DNA from: Bryoerythrophyllum caledonicum
Lineage: Eukaryota; Streptophyta; Bryopsida; Pottiales; Pottiaceae
Reading direction: 5' to 3'
Length of the DNA stretch: 64,000 bases
NCBI GenBank assembly: GCA_963971425.1
Contig: OZ020520.1
Location: forward strand, 7,668,553-7,732,552
Shown: positions 11,641 through 23,800 of the stretch, in pieces
Numbering within the stretch: the stretch's first letter is position 1
Layout of the letters: each line of letters opens with the position of its first letter
Translations under genes and position numbers: made by a program
Notes under the pieces: generated by a model
What the model was told of the DNA's origin: nothing
What the model saw: the letters and a program-made list of their open reading frames with translations, nothing else
Database searches by the model: none

Positions 11641-11801
11641 AGCCATCAGTCCTTTTTCAAATGCACAGTACTCTCCTAAACTTATATGAGATGATGTGGT
11701 AAAACTTTTGTGAATTTTGACCGTATGGATTGAAACATATTTGCAGCCAAAGTGAGAAAAAAATTGTCACCTCAAGGTACAATTGGCCCTTTAGGGGTTA
11801 A
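11640..11801 (-). mobile_element. TTAA-family MITE, truncated copy d
   Basis: It ends at CCCTTTAGGGG followed by TTAA (11798-11801). Read on the minus strand it aligns with the copy at 42599-42820 over about 150 bp (shared TTTCAATCCRTACGGTC and ACCACATCAT blocks). The far end with its own TTAA terminus is missing. Confidence 0.7.
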
Positions 11802-12144
11802 GGATATAAAACCTAGGACCGGCTCCTTATCTCAAGGTAGCTCTCCCAAACCTAGCCATGTTCCCCCATATCTACACCTACTAAATACTAAGGGCTTGTA
11901 AGATCACATTTTGGACTAAAGCAAACCTTGTGAATTTAAATAATCTACAAATGGGAGGTCTTTATCCTTCACATTACAATTATCTTTTATGAGAAGGTCA
12001 CTACACTAAATATTGCACTTAGTGTACTAACACAAATAGTGTACTTATCCTAATACATTAATTGCAAAGAAGTTGACAAATAGTGTTAGCCATCCATGGC
12101 ATTCATGATACTCCCAATCAACTTTCTTGTGCCAATAAAAATAA

Positions 12145-12275
12145 AATGAACAAAAAAAGATACCCCCAATCAACCGCCTATCGGCCGCCATGCCTTAATT
12201 GAATAATTAAAAAAAAAAGATACCCCTAATCAACCGCCCATCAGCCGTCATGCCTTAATTGAAATTGAAAAACAA
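12145..12275 (+). repeat. Tandem duplication, unit about 75 bp
   Basis: Two adjacent copies starting at AAAGATACCCC and running through ATCAACCGCC and ATGCCTTAATTGAA, differing by a few substitutions and the length of an A-run. Confidence 0.8.
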
Positions 12276-12295
12276 ATAGACACCTCTAAAATACT

Positions 12296-12730
12296 TATCT
12301 TTTCAAAAGGAAACTTTTTCAAATGTATACTTTTTCAACATGTTATTTAATGAGCAAGTTACTTTTTCAAAAGGTTATTGTTTCAAAAAGTGTTTTTCTC
12401 AAAACATTACTTTTTCAAAAGGTTATTTTTCAAAAGGTTGCTTTTCAAAATGTTTATTTTTTTTCAAATGTTAACTTTTTAAAAAGCTTACTTTTTCAAA
12501 ATCTTACTTTTTCAAAAAGTTAATTTTCCAAAGGTTACGTTTTCAAAATGCTATTTTTCCAAATGTTTTCAAAGATTTCCTTCTTCAAAAGATTACTTTT
12601 TCAAAAATTTCCTTTTTCAAATGTTTTCTTTTCTAAATTTTTCATTTTTTATAGTTTTCGTTTTTCAAAACTTTCCTTTTTCACATGATCTCTTTTGCAA
12701 ATCATTTCTTTTTTTTAAATCTCATTCCTT
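12296..12730. repeat. Degenerate satellite with TTTTTCAAAAGGTTAC-like units
   Basis: More than 400 bp built from units of about 16-18 bp in which a TTTTTCAAAA core is followed by variations on GGTTAC. Copies diverge strongly and decay into a general T-rich tract towards 12990. Not coding. Confidence 0.75.
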
Positions 12731-13194
12731 TCAAACCTCAGTCTCTTTCTTGCAAATGTTTTTTTTTTTCCTTTTGGATTGCAAATTCACTTTCCTTCCA
12801 TATCTATGTTCTCTTTTTCCAATTTTTTAACTCCTAATTGTTGCTTTCTCTCAATTGTTGGTGTTTCTAAATTATTCTTTTTTCAAAGTTGTTGATTTTT
12901 CTATGTTGTTCTTTTCTCCAAATTATTTTTTTTTCCAATTTTTTCTCTACAAGTTTTTATTTTTTCTCTTCTTTACTTTTGATACTCCAAATGTACAAAT
13001 AATTCTCTTATAATTTTGATACACTAAATGACCACGAGTAGAAAAAAATTATTCCAATCTTTACTGGAATTCCCAAATAGTGTAGTAGTTGGCATTTAAT
13101 ATTGTATTCTACCACTACACTAACTGCGTAGTTTGCAATTAGTGTACATGTTCGCATTTAGTGTTGAGTACACTAAATGCAATATTTAGTGTAG

Positions 13195-14180
13195 CACATG
13201 TTGCATGACTTGAACATGTTAACCATGAATAAATAGCCTGCAAAGCATGTTAAAAAGCAATTGGTTGTTACACAGCCGTTGCTCAAGGGCTATAAACACT
13301 TAGGGTGACCGCACCTATATTTGCACCTTTTTTTTTGCTCCCTTTGTATTCTACAAGATATTGATTTTCATTAAAAGTACAGACTTTGTACATGTAAAAC
13401 CAGGGTTCCTTTGTGCACCTACTTGGAGCTTGTGTTTATGCCATTTTTATTTTTTTTGGAGAGAATCTTGTTGTGTGGAAACTCTAGATTTGTGGTGCTT
13501 GTTTCTTATGGGGCTCATTCATCATTGTCGTTGTTGGAGGCAATGAAAACACATGGTGTGGAAACAGACATGCGGAGTTGAAGATGAAGGGAAGATGAAG
13601 GGTTCTTGTGCAAAGGCTGAGGATTGCATTGCATTAACGTAAGCCACCCTAAAACCGCCAATATCCCATGGCCGACAGCTACTTTTTCATTAAAAACCGC
13701 CACTACATGCACATGTAACCAACTCTCTATTTTTAATGGCGGGAGTACAGGCAAGGGTGGCATGAATTGGATGCACAGTTGGTGGTTTTAAGGGAATGGG
13801 ATCTTCTAGACTTATTGTACATGTAGGTGGAGAAAATGGAATATTTCTAGAATTAGTTTAAGGTTGACTCATTGCCGGTTTTTGGTTGTTATGCATGTGG
13901 TTTTAGGCCATTTGTGGAAGGGTCATGGCCCCCACCTACAGACGCTCACCCAACTTTCTTCACATGTGCCTTAACACATCGGAAAAATATGAAATCACTT
14001 GGGTTGAAATTGTAATTCTATTGGCTATCACTGAAAAATAATTTAATTATTATCTAGGTTCTCTATATATGCAAACTGCTTAACTTGACAGTTATGGGGG
14101 GGTTTACCTTAGAGAGGGTCTGAGAAATGGAGAAGCAAAGAGACAACGAAAACGTTGGGAAGTGTAAATTTACCCAAAAA
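13195..14180. other. No gene seen
   Basis: Ordinary AT-rich intergenic DNA. Frames of 60-82 codons (for example 13515-13763 minus) have no motif and no splice partners that I can see. Confidence 0.5.
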
Positions 14181-14184
14181 AAAA

Positions 14185-14335
14185 ATTGCCAAATTAATGA
14201 TTTTTCTAATTCACAATGGTTTGGACGCAACGGATATCACCTAGGTATTACATGGGTATCAACTTAGACAAATTCCTTGAGTTTTCCAAAAAATTTGGAC
14301 AGTCTCCATTTTGAATTATTTATGAACGAAACCGA
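14185..14335 (+). repeat. Dispersed repeat R, copy 1
   Basis: Shares with 29850-29937/30811-30905 and with the minus strand of 39597-39790 the order CACARTGRTTTGGAC, a run of GGTATTACATGGGTATCACC-like units, a TTTTCCAARAAATTTGGAC block and a CCATTTTGAATTA block. Copies differ mainly in how many of the roughly 21-24 bp inner units they hold. Confidence 0.75.
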
Positions 14336-14558
14336 CCACCGCATAGGGTACCTTCAAAGTCCTCTCTATGCTGTAAAGCTGGGATAATCTGCTAAACGGT
14401 TGATCAGTACTAGGAATTCACAGTACAGGGTAGAAATCATGTGTCTACGATTCGAAATAAATTTAAATCTATTCATGATCGGAATCCCCCTTCAAAATTC
14501 CTTTAAGAGCCGCACAACAGGTCTGCAGCAGGCCAATCCCGAAGTAGATCAAGCTGAA

Positions 14559-16560
14559 TCAGTGGATTCCTTGTGTCGATGAATTAGCTGCTGCTGAAGA
14601 AGCAGCGGAATCACGTGAAGCCTTGTCGAACTTCACCCACTTCTTCTTCTTGTCGTCGAATAAGTTGCACTCCGTCACGATCGACTTCATCAGGGGCACG
14701 CCAAACTCCGCCTTGTTCAGATGCTTGCCCCAGTTCTGCTGCAGCGAAGCGTGCGCCTTGCGCAGGTTGTAGCTCGGAATTCTCGACGCTATGTGGTGCG
14801 GAATGTGCACGCTGATGTCGTGGCATAGAAACTCGACCCTGGAGACTACATCCTGTAAGTGCTTATCACACATGCAGCATCACTCTCAGCATCACACAGT
14901 AGCATCATTCATTGGTGCCTTCTTACCATGCAGGGTACTCGCAGTGGACGGTTCCGTTAAGCTGCGCATCCACCGCGTTCCATTCCCGGGCTTGCTTGAA
15001 CGGGATGTGAGGAGCGGTGTGGTGCACCAGAGTGAAGGTGCTCATCCAGAAATGGAAGCCCAACCACGGCACCACCCACCACTTGAGGAAACCCAGCGGC
15101 CCCGTCATCACCAGCAATGGCAGGAGCGCAAACACGCCGAACGCCGTCACGGCAGCCAAACTCACCTGCAAAGAAAGTACCCAAGTTAAGACGAATTCCA
15201 GGTCTATAAACACCAGGCAAAATTTGAGGTATTGACGGTAGAAATTTTTCAAAATTCATGGATGTTGGACATTGTTGGCTGCCAAAATTTGAAGAATTGC
15301 GAAGCACATCTAGGACCTACCTTCACTTTCTTCACATCTTGGGGCCTGTACTTGCTCATGTCAAAGTGCCAGAACAACCAGTGCCCCACTGAGGCGATCC
15401 ACCAAAGCGGCCCCATGGCGGCTTCCATGGCAAACTTGGTGAAGCCCTTGGACCTGTCGTATATGTATGGCCTGAATGGCTGCCATGCTGTGTCGATAAT
15501 CAGCCTGAAACCACACAAAAAGCAAGAACCATCATATAGTGTGTGACTGTTTCAAAAGAAAGCTCATCAGAAAGTTGAAACTAATGTGGAAATATCAATT
15601 GGGAGAGAGGAATATCTCTCGAGCGATGTCATACTTGTTGGTGTGAGCGTGATGCGTGTTGTGCTTGATTCTCCAGGGCTCGAAGGGGTACATGAGAGGC
15701 ATGTACATGACGGTCCCCACGATGTCATTCACCAGCTGGTTCTTGGAGAAGGAGTTGTGGCCACAGTCGTGACCCACCACGAAGAGGCCCGTCATGGCGG
15801 TCCCCAGATACGCGTACACCAGCGGATAGAGGTACCACGGCGCCACGGCCAGCGCGGCGTATCCGAGCGCCACAGATGCGAGCGTGATGGCGACAGTCTT
15901 CCATGCCTTCACGGCGTTGATCTCAAAAACCTAGAGCACACAATCGAGGAACAATTAGACACTCCTCACAGGCCTCAGCGGAAATTGCAACGCAGTTTGA
16001 CTTGCATTACCTCCTTTGGCAGAGACTTCACGACATCGCTCAGAAGGATGCCCTCAGGAACCGGCTCTCCAATCTGAGTGAACCCTGGTACGGACGTGAA
16101 CTGCCTCGAGAGAGGAGTGGCGATGGCAACGATTGCCAGGTCTCCTCGACGGTCATGGAGTTTGACCTCCTGTAACCATATACAAGGTTCATGTTACACT
16201 CCAGGTTTGAATACACTGTCATCATACACAGAGTCTAGAAGGTTTCGTGGCGATTACCCTTCTCAACACGGGAAGGCCTCGGATGCTTGATGAGAGTCTG
16301 GGAGTCCCGCATGGCATTGCTAGCATTTTCGTAGAAGGCTGAACACTCGTACATTTCTGCAGATTTAGACGTACGGCGTCAAACCCAATGCTTGAAGATC
16401 AAAGTAGCAGTTCGCATTCACAGATCGTCACAATCACTGTTGGACGCATAATTGCTGTGGTAATCTACACCCGAGGGATCGCGCCGCTTACCAGTACTGC
16501 AGTAGCCTCGGGAAAGCCAGTCACCGCAGCCAGCTTGTTGCAGGCAATTACCGCCATCAT
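14559..16560 (-). CDS. FAD6: Chloroplast omega-6 (delta-12) fatty acid desaturase, FAD6 type
   Basis: Membrane di-iron desaturase that puts the second double bond into 16:1/18:1 acyl groups of plastid glycerolipids, with ferredoxin as electron donor in the family. Coding exons in gene order: 16492-16560, 16258-16356, 16011-16169, 15635-15930, 15321-15504, 14927-15165, 14559-14838. All introns are GT-AG, phases agree, and the 1326 nt give 441 aa (Arabidopsis FAD6 about 448). Residues 1 to about 55 form a Ser/Arg-rich transit-peptide-like stretch. [10 protein letters not shown] and LPKEVFEI match the conserved FAD6 entry region. Histidine boxes: H163-DCG-H167, H199-NT-HH203 and H360-IP-HH364, with hydrophobic segments around 120-160 and 270-310. 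The start is the first ATG after an acceptor at about 16570; an earlier untranslated exon probably ends at 16860. HDCGH rather than HDCAH is closer to cyanobacterial DesA. Intact. Confidence 0.93.
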
Positions 16561-16859
16561 TGTTGACCTCTGCAAAAATATCATTGTTTAGAAACTCCTA
16601 GGAGAACAGTAGAATCGAAGGGGCAAACAAAGGCGGCGAATTGCAGAGCTCATCGTGGCCACAATCTCCTCTCTAGACGCCCAACAATAGCACCTCAACC
16701 ACTCTTAACATCGCCTTGATCGATCGCACAGAAAACACCAAATGGACACAATATGGACACCAACACTGGAGAAGTACAAAGGCGCAATCAGTTCGATCAG
16801 AAAACTAGTGCATCATCGAATGAAACCAGAGTCGTCTCAGTTCATCCAGCGCCACTCAC

Positions 16860-16960
16860 CTCTGGTGAATTGGAGGCTATCTATGCGGACTAGGCTCCAA
16901 GGTGACGAGAAGAGTCTCTAGATGTGGGTCTCCAATGCAGGCTCCAGCAGTCTAATATGG
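16860..16960 (-). other. Probable 5' untranslated exon of FAD6
   Basis: On the minus strand a good donor (CAGAG/GTGAGT) lies at 16858-16860, and an acceptor (TTTTTGCAG) lies just before the start codon at about 16570. A leader intron of about 290 bp is therefore likely. The upstream limit of the exon is estimated from the TATA box. Confidence 0.55.
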
Positions 16961-16987
16961 AAGAGAACGTCGACGACAGTCGTAGTA

Positions 16988-16994
16988 TTTTATA
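16988..16994 (-). promoter_or_regulatory. TATA box of FAD6
   Basis: The minus strand reads ATATAAAATA here, about 430 bp upstream of the start codon and about 30 bp before the presumed leader exon. Confidence 0.5.
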
Positions 16995-17888
16995 TGGCAA
17001 CTGGCACAGCTAGCGGCGGAGTCATCCAGGTGCCGGCGAACCGAGAATGGGACGTCGGCTCAATGGTGGTAGTTCTCCCATGCTGAGTTATTAAATGAGG
17101 TTTGCAGTGAACACCAGAGGACTGGGAGAGAATCACTGGGAAAAGGAGCAGGCATCAAAGAGGAAATGTGAGCGGACGATGCAGAATTCAGAGATCGTGG
17201 GCCGTCACAAACGATGCGCCGGGGTGATCTGCGCCGTCGGGAGGGGGAGCCTATGACCGTGGCATGGTCGATGCTGGAACTGGGGCCCCTTTCCAGCTGG
17301 GCCGCTACCTTCCTTAGTACCCGGGACATGATGGTCTTCATTGTGATTTTGTACCCATGGTGAATATCTAGATTTCTAGATGTTGTGTTTCATGTGATTT
17401 TCCCAAATATTTGGTGATAATATTGAATTTGCACCAAAATTCTGAAAATTCCATGCTACGCAATCGACGCGTACTTGCACCTATAGAAAACCAGTGAAAT
17501 CATAGACAAAAAAAAGTGACTGACGATGGAATCCATGGTGAGGTGTGGTGAAGGGTTTAATTCCAATCTACGAGATACGATCAATCTGCTGATTCTGACT
17601 GATACCATCCAATCACAAGTGCGCTGAGTGTCACAACTTGTCATAGTGAACCCAGGTTGGGAATGATTTATACAAAAAAGAAGCCATAAAAAGTACATAG
17701 GCAACCAGAGGGCTGCAGTTTCAGGAATGTTGCTGACATTATTACAGGTGTGAAAGTGGGAATCCCAATAACGCCGATCACTAAAACCCATGATTCTATA
17801 AACAAAACTATGGAAAGGGGCCTCAGAATGTGTAGAATTCCCCGAACAGACCGACTAATCAAAACCCTCCTAGACTGGTGTAGGGTCC
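16995..17888. other. Intergenic region between RAD21 (3') and FAD6 (5')
   Basis: Both flanking genes are on the minus strand, so this holds the 3' UTR of the cohesin gene and the FAD6 promoter. A GC-richer patch lies at 17040-17300. The frame at 17060-17341 (minus) has no recognised domain and is probably chance. Confidence 0.5.
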
Positions 17889-20800
17889 CTAGAAGGTGGC
17901 CTTCACCAGCTTGGGTAGTGCTGAAATGTAAATCTCACCGTAAGATTGCGGTTGATCAACATCAACGTAGTCCTTCGTCTTCAAGACCTGTTCGGTTCAT
18001 ACCAACAAATGCAGAGGTAAGTATCAAATCACGGATAGTGACAACGTCATTTACAGGAAAAGAAAGAACAGATTGCTATCATGCAAAACCCACAATGATA
18101 TTATTTGAAATATTTTGTTGCGGTTGATCAACATCAAAGTAGCTTCTTTTCTATGGTTGATCAGCATCAACGTCATCTTTATTAACGGTTGATCAACATC
18201 AACGTGCTTTATTTCTATTATTAGATAATATTATAAAGAAGATATGTGAGCTAATAATAATAGCAAGAAAGTTACCAAACGTTATTTGCACGTCACGAAT
18301 GGTCCAAAAACATACCAGGGTCTCAAAAAACATTCGAGCTGCTTCTTTTCTTGATTTCCCCCGAAGCGTATGATCGAGACCAATGACAGGTTCTCGAGCA
18401 GCTTCTTCCCCCACTTCCGTTTCTGTACCTGCACCTAATCTTTCGAACACGCCTTGAAGATATCCAGCTACAGCCCTGTAGAAATAGACCACCCTTCATT
18501 AATATAAAGCGCAACGAGAGCGTTGCATTTCTTAAAGCTATACTTCAATGTTGAAAACCCTACTAGCTAGATCTTCCTGTCAACGGCTGCCCGTCTGCTA
18601 CTGTAGAAACAAACCAAACAAGTTGGGCTACAGAATTTGCGGCTGTATTGGACAGACGAAGTCCTACCATCTGGTGAACTACCCATATAAAGTAATTCTC
18701 AATCCTTGAAGCAATTGAGTGAGTTTTCACAATTCTCTTCGAATGATAGATTGCTCTTACCTCGTACGAGTCGACCAGCCTGCGAACCCTTCCCTTGTTA
18801 ATTCGAATGTATCCGGTTCATCGTCCAAATCGATATCATCATCCTCATCATCGTCTTTAAGATGAACTGCAGGTACAAAGCCAGAGGTGTGTTAGCTGCG
18901 AGACACATTCAGAAAAATCCTCAGTTAACACTTGATACACTACCATCATCCACCTTCGGCTAAGTAAACCCTGTACAACTCCACCACAAATAACCGTCTT
19001 AAGGTAAACGAAACAAACATTGAACAGTGTCTCAAAAGATCAACAGTATAAAAGCCTCAGATGGTACCTGTTTCCCTGGGTTCACCAAGAAAGCCAAGCT
19101 CCTGATCAAAGACGAAAATATGTCAGGGTGTTGAATATACTGAACAACATCATTTTGATTTCAAATACAACTTATGCAATTCAAAGTGAAAGAATCGATG
19201 CTCTGGACAAACGATTGCCTCGACAATAAACCCGCTGAGCCTGTACTTCCGATGAATCATTTTTGGTGGGAGCGTACCTCTTCTTGAATCTCCTCCTCAC
19301 CAACAATTTCTTCCTTGACTGCAAATGAGGACGGGCCCTCATCTATGATTGTACCATCATCCTCCAGCACAATAATAGTTTTTCCATCCACACCCTCCAC
19401 AACCACGGCCTCCCCTGCCGCAAGTGCTTCTGCAACAGCCTCTGCCTCTGCAGCAACCTGCTGTACCACATCTGGCACCTCTTCACCGACAGCCGCACCA
19501 ACAACCGCTATCACTTCAACATCTTCCTCCATTGGAACAAATTCCTCTGCAGCCTCCTCAACACGAGCTTCATCTTTGATCTCCGGTTCTTCTTCCGTCA
19601 GCAAAATAGGTTCTGCAACTGTAGCAGAGACAGGTACAGGAGGTTCCGAGACGATTTCAGGTTCAGTCTCAAGAAGTGGAAATTCTTCGCGTTGCTCTGT
19701 GGGAACCACACCTGTTCAGTGGCACCCGAAGGATACAATAGTGAGTGCTTGAGAAAATTTAAGAACACAAATTCAAACGAGGCCAACACGTTACAGAATG
19801 AGACAAGACGATGGAATTAAGAATCGGTTGTTGTCTATTGAGAAAGAAAAGCCGAAGAGAATACCTTCTGACAATTCCGCAGCAGGTGTGATTTCGGTTT
19901 CAGGCTGCACTTCAGCAATTGCCTCGACGGCTGGCTCAGCAATTGCCTCGACGGATGGCTCAGCAACTGCCTCTGTGACTGGCTCAGCAACTGCCTCCGC
20001 GACTGGCTCAGCAACTGCCTCCGCGACTGGCTCAGCAACTGCCTCCACGGCTAGCTCAGGTACGGTCTCCATGACAGGCTCCGCCGCTGTCTCCACGGCT
20101 GGTTCAGCGACAGCCAACTCCAGACCCGGCTCCTCCACAAACTCCACCGCCTGTTCGGAAACTGCTGGTAGCTCTTCTTCAGCCTGGGGTTCACCCGTTT
20201 CGGGCACAACGATCGGACCCTCGGCCCGAGGGGTAGCGGGAACTTCGTCAGGAGTAGCTTCCCGTCGCGGTTCAGCTGCGGGCAGGGTCGTAGCGCCAGG
20301 TACTAACACGCGATTATACAATTCGCGCACCACATTGGACAGACCTACACAAACAGTTGGGAGCAATTTCTAAGTAACACATGAAAATGCTTCTTTCAAT
20401 AGGGAAGCAGCAACTTGTACAAAGTGCAGATCTGGAAAAATTCGAACTCAGTTAAAAGTACAAAGTTCAGATCTAACATAGCTGAGAGCAAAATCTTCCC
20501 ACAGTACAAATAAAACAGTTCGGCCGTAAAGAGGAGCTACTAAATACCAGGTATGGAAGGTTCGCTAAGGACTTGAATGCCGGCTGACTGCCTATGTACC
20601 GTCCAAAGCTCACTCCGAGTGCATGGAGCTTTCTTCCGAACCCGACGAATATCAGTTGTATCAGCCAACTGTTGCCTCATCACGCTGCAAACGATCTAAA
20701 TCCATTAATATCAACAAGAATATCTACAAGCGAAGACAACGTTGTGCAGGTCTCACAGAAAGCCTCTATTGAGAATTACCAGTTTTGCGGTCCGCAATAA

Positions 20801-23800
20801 ATCTAATGTATGTACAACCAGTTGAATTGCGAAATAAAAAATTGTAGAAAACTGAGTACGATGAACCAGTGCAAAGTAACTTACTCTCCATGTAAAACTG
20901 TGGCCACGTCAAGGACAGGTTTCCTCTTCCTCGGTGGAGGCTTTGGAGCACGCCTGGCCCTGCGAGTCGGGGCCTCCTCACTAGGAGTTGGTGCAACTCT
21001 CAAAGAAGGCGTACTTCTTGCCCCTGTTCCAAGTCAGTAGCCAGATATGCGTTCATATCAAAAATCCGAGAATTGAGGTATTATTGAATTAGTGATGGTT
21101 AGTCAAACCACCACGCAGTAGCAAGAACGAGTAATCACTACTACTAACTAGACCACTAGAGAATAAAACTCGGAAGTATTTCAACATTAAACACACACTA
21201 GCAATGAATTCAAGCAGCATTACCAAGTAAAAAAATCACCCCATGAGCGGAACTGATTGATTGGAGCATCAGTGGAGCCTGGCGATTTACAAAGCTCCAC
21301 ACTCCTTGTTCTAAGTAAAAACATGGCTTACATCTGGGGACAGATCAGCTCAGATGGAATAGTTTCACATACCTAACAATGATGCCAGCACATCGTCTTC
21401 AGCTGGCAGGTCAAGGCTGGGCCTCCTGGGTGAAGTGAGAGGTGGACCTGCTCCAGCAGAAATTTCACGTAGTTCCTCAACGGTCTCAGTAAATTCCAAC
21501 GGCTGTTCCCTTTCCACCATCGGCTGATCGGTATCTCTGTTTTTCAAAATGCACATAACAAAATTATGATTTTGCTGCATAACTGGTCGGTTCCCACTCC
21601 AAGAAAACACATCTACAAGCATTCACTCTAAAAAAGACTTGTCTAGCGATCACTTTCGCTACTGAGACTCAAAAATAACTACTAAAACAGTAAACTCAAA
21701 CTTGTGAAACCCACAGTCGACTATCTTGTGAACATGATAAGAACCTTTGAATCTGAAAATATATCAAAATATCTATAGACAGGACAAAGCACCGGGAAGC
21801 ACTAGTATGGATGCACAATTCATGCTAAATTCTATTCCACTAGCAGCTACACAACTCTGAAACAAGAATAAGTTCCAGAACAAAAAGACATACCTGACTG
21901 GTAATTCTTCACCTGTCCTAGCCGTTTCTCTCTCAAATGCAAAAAGATCGGGGGCTTGACCAGTCGGAACATCCACCGCAGACCGGAGAGTCTCCACTTC
22001 TGGAACATCTTCCATTCCTAATGGAAGACGAGCCGGAGAGACTACCCTGGGCAATTGTTCAGCAGCAGCTTCAAGGGCTGGGACCAACTCATCGGGAACT
22101 TCAACGACTTCTTCCCCTGCTTCCTGAGCAACAGCCTCCACTTGACCTTCCAAGCGGAGGCTGTCGGACTCCGAGGGACGGCTCACTTCTTCCTCAATTT
22201 CCTCAGCAGTTCTAGGCACATCTGCGAGTACCATCTGTTCAGGCTCTTCCTCAACAGGAACCAACCGCTCTGGCTCCTCTACTACAGGCGCCAGTTGCTC
22301 GAACTCTTCTGGCTGCTCTTCTGGACGTTCTTCCATTTCTACATCAATACCAGCCATGGAGGGAGGAGCTGGGGTCATAGGCTGCAACTGCTCAATGTCC
22401 ATAGCCTCCATCTCGTCCAACCGGTCAAAATCGATCCGATATTCCTCCACTGATGGTACCACTCTGTTTCACGCAAGCACGAAAGAGAGGTTCAAAATGC
22501 ACACGTTTCGCATGGATACGTTGAAGACAAGCACATTCTAAAGGAAGCTGCTCTTAAGCAAGGAACAAGGAATAATTAAAGCAAGGAATGCTTGGGATGA
22601 GAGGAGATGGTACTAACTCTTCTTCTAAGGTCAATCTTGGACTCCGCTCACGTTCTTGAGCATCTTTCCACCTCTCCTCCTGCACATTAAACACCCACGG
22701 AACGCACAAAGCTAAATTTCAGAGACAAGCAATGCTACTTCCAGCACCAAATGATATAAAAGATTAGTGTTACGGTAATGCAGTTTGGTCGTAAATGAAA
22801 TCATGGTCAAACCAATGCTTCACGTATTATAATCGCCAATGCTAAAATGTCATCATAGTTTGCCGCATTTCAATACTGAAGTAGTGCAGAATTTATTAGC
22901 CAGTTTTAGGGTCTGCAACAGACAGAATCTGAGAAGTCGAGATCATCACACCCGCCATCATCGATATCCGCCAAGTTTTCCATCAAGTCATACTCTCTCA
23001 TATTACTCATGTGCCACTTGAGAACGACGTCTTCACTTCGCAAATTGGTGGCAAGCAGGCACTTGAACTGCTGCCATATATTCAATATTTAATCTTCATC
23101 CTTGATTACGTTAACTTATAAATTCTGACCATTTCACTTTTAAATATTTAAAAGCCGACAGCTAACCTTTACATAGCATTAGGTTAACGACAAGCCAAAC
23201 GATATGCATTTGGATCTGAACTATCCAAAAACACTAGAGAATTGTCCCAAAAAGGTTGTCGTCAGGTTTGCCCCTTTACGACCACGTCAGAGGTGCACCT
23301 ACTCATTTGTTTCATTACGTTGTAAAACCGAAGCCATACAACACATATGAATGATGAACTAACCTCTTCGAAGTCAAGCCCCATTCGTGGTAGATCAGCT
23401 TGGGGAAGTCTCTCTGGACAAGACAACAGGGGAATAAATTTAATTACAAGGTGAACAAACGCCAAGTACTTCCCCACCACTTATCCCAGCCAAAGAACAG
23501 AAACTACTTGCTGATAATGAGCAGACTCGATGATACAAGCATCTATGAGGCACAGACTCATGAACATACGCTCCATCACTTCTAAACAAAAAGACTGGGA
23601 AAATGCACGAAGACGCTTTCTTCAATAATCAGCTTTCGCAGTATAGATTGATAAGCTGATATGATTGATTACAAAACAGAATTTTAAACAATCGTTCCAT
23701 ACCATCAAGACCAAATTGAGATCCAAAGTAGATGTTTTCCTCCATAGTATCCTGTAGCGTGATCTGTTCTCGAGTAGTAACATGTTGGTCCACGGCCCTA

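Larger units (their letters stand above)
12001..13194. mobile_element. 1.19-kb non-coding element with terminal inverted repeats
   Basis: The left end CTACACTAAATATTGCACTT (12001) is the inverse of the right end, which finishes at 13194, with homology over about 33 bp and one or two mismatches. Inside are further direct and inverted copies of the TTTAGTGTA word, a duplicated segment of about 75 bp and a long T-rich degenerate satellite. There is no coding capacity and no convincing target-site duplication, so the superfamily is undetermined. Confidence 0.6.

Noticed and set aside
12001-13194. CACTA (EnSpm) transposon
   Set aside because: CACTA appears at the ends, but the inverted match continues outward through CTA on both sides and no 3-bp direct duplication is present.
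15586-16077. Plus-strand 163-codon frame opposite FAD6
   Set aside because: Shadow of the desaturase exons, which have family motifs and correct splice phases on the other strand.
20780-20802. A 23-bp candidate exon of RAD21 with good GT and AG borders
   Set aside because: Including it puts the next exon into a frame with an early stop. Skipping it joins LHG-D-VMRQQLADTTD in frame and restores the known kleisin wording.
22920-23020. Possible extra RAD21 exon reading EYDLMENLADIDD on the minus strand
   Set aside because: The exon before and the exon after join in phase without it, and I found no border pair that keeps phase 0 on both sides.
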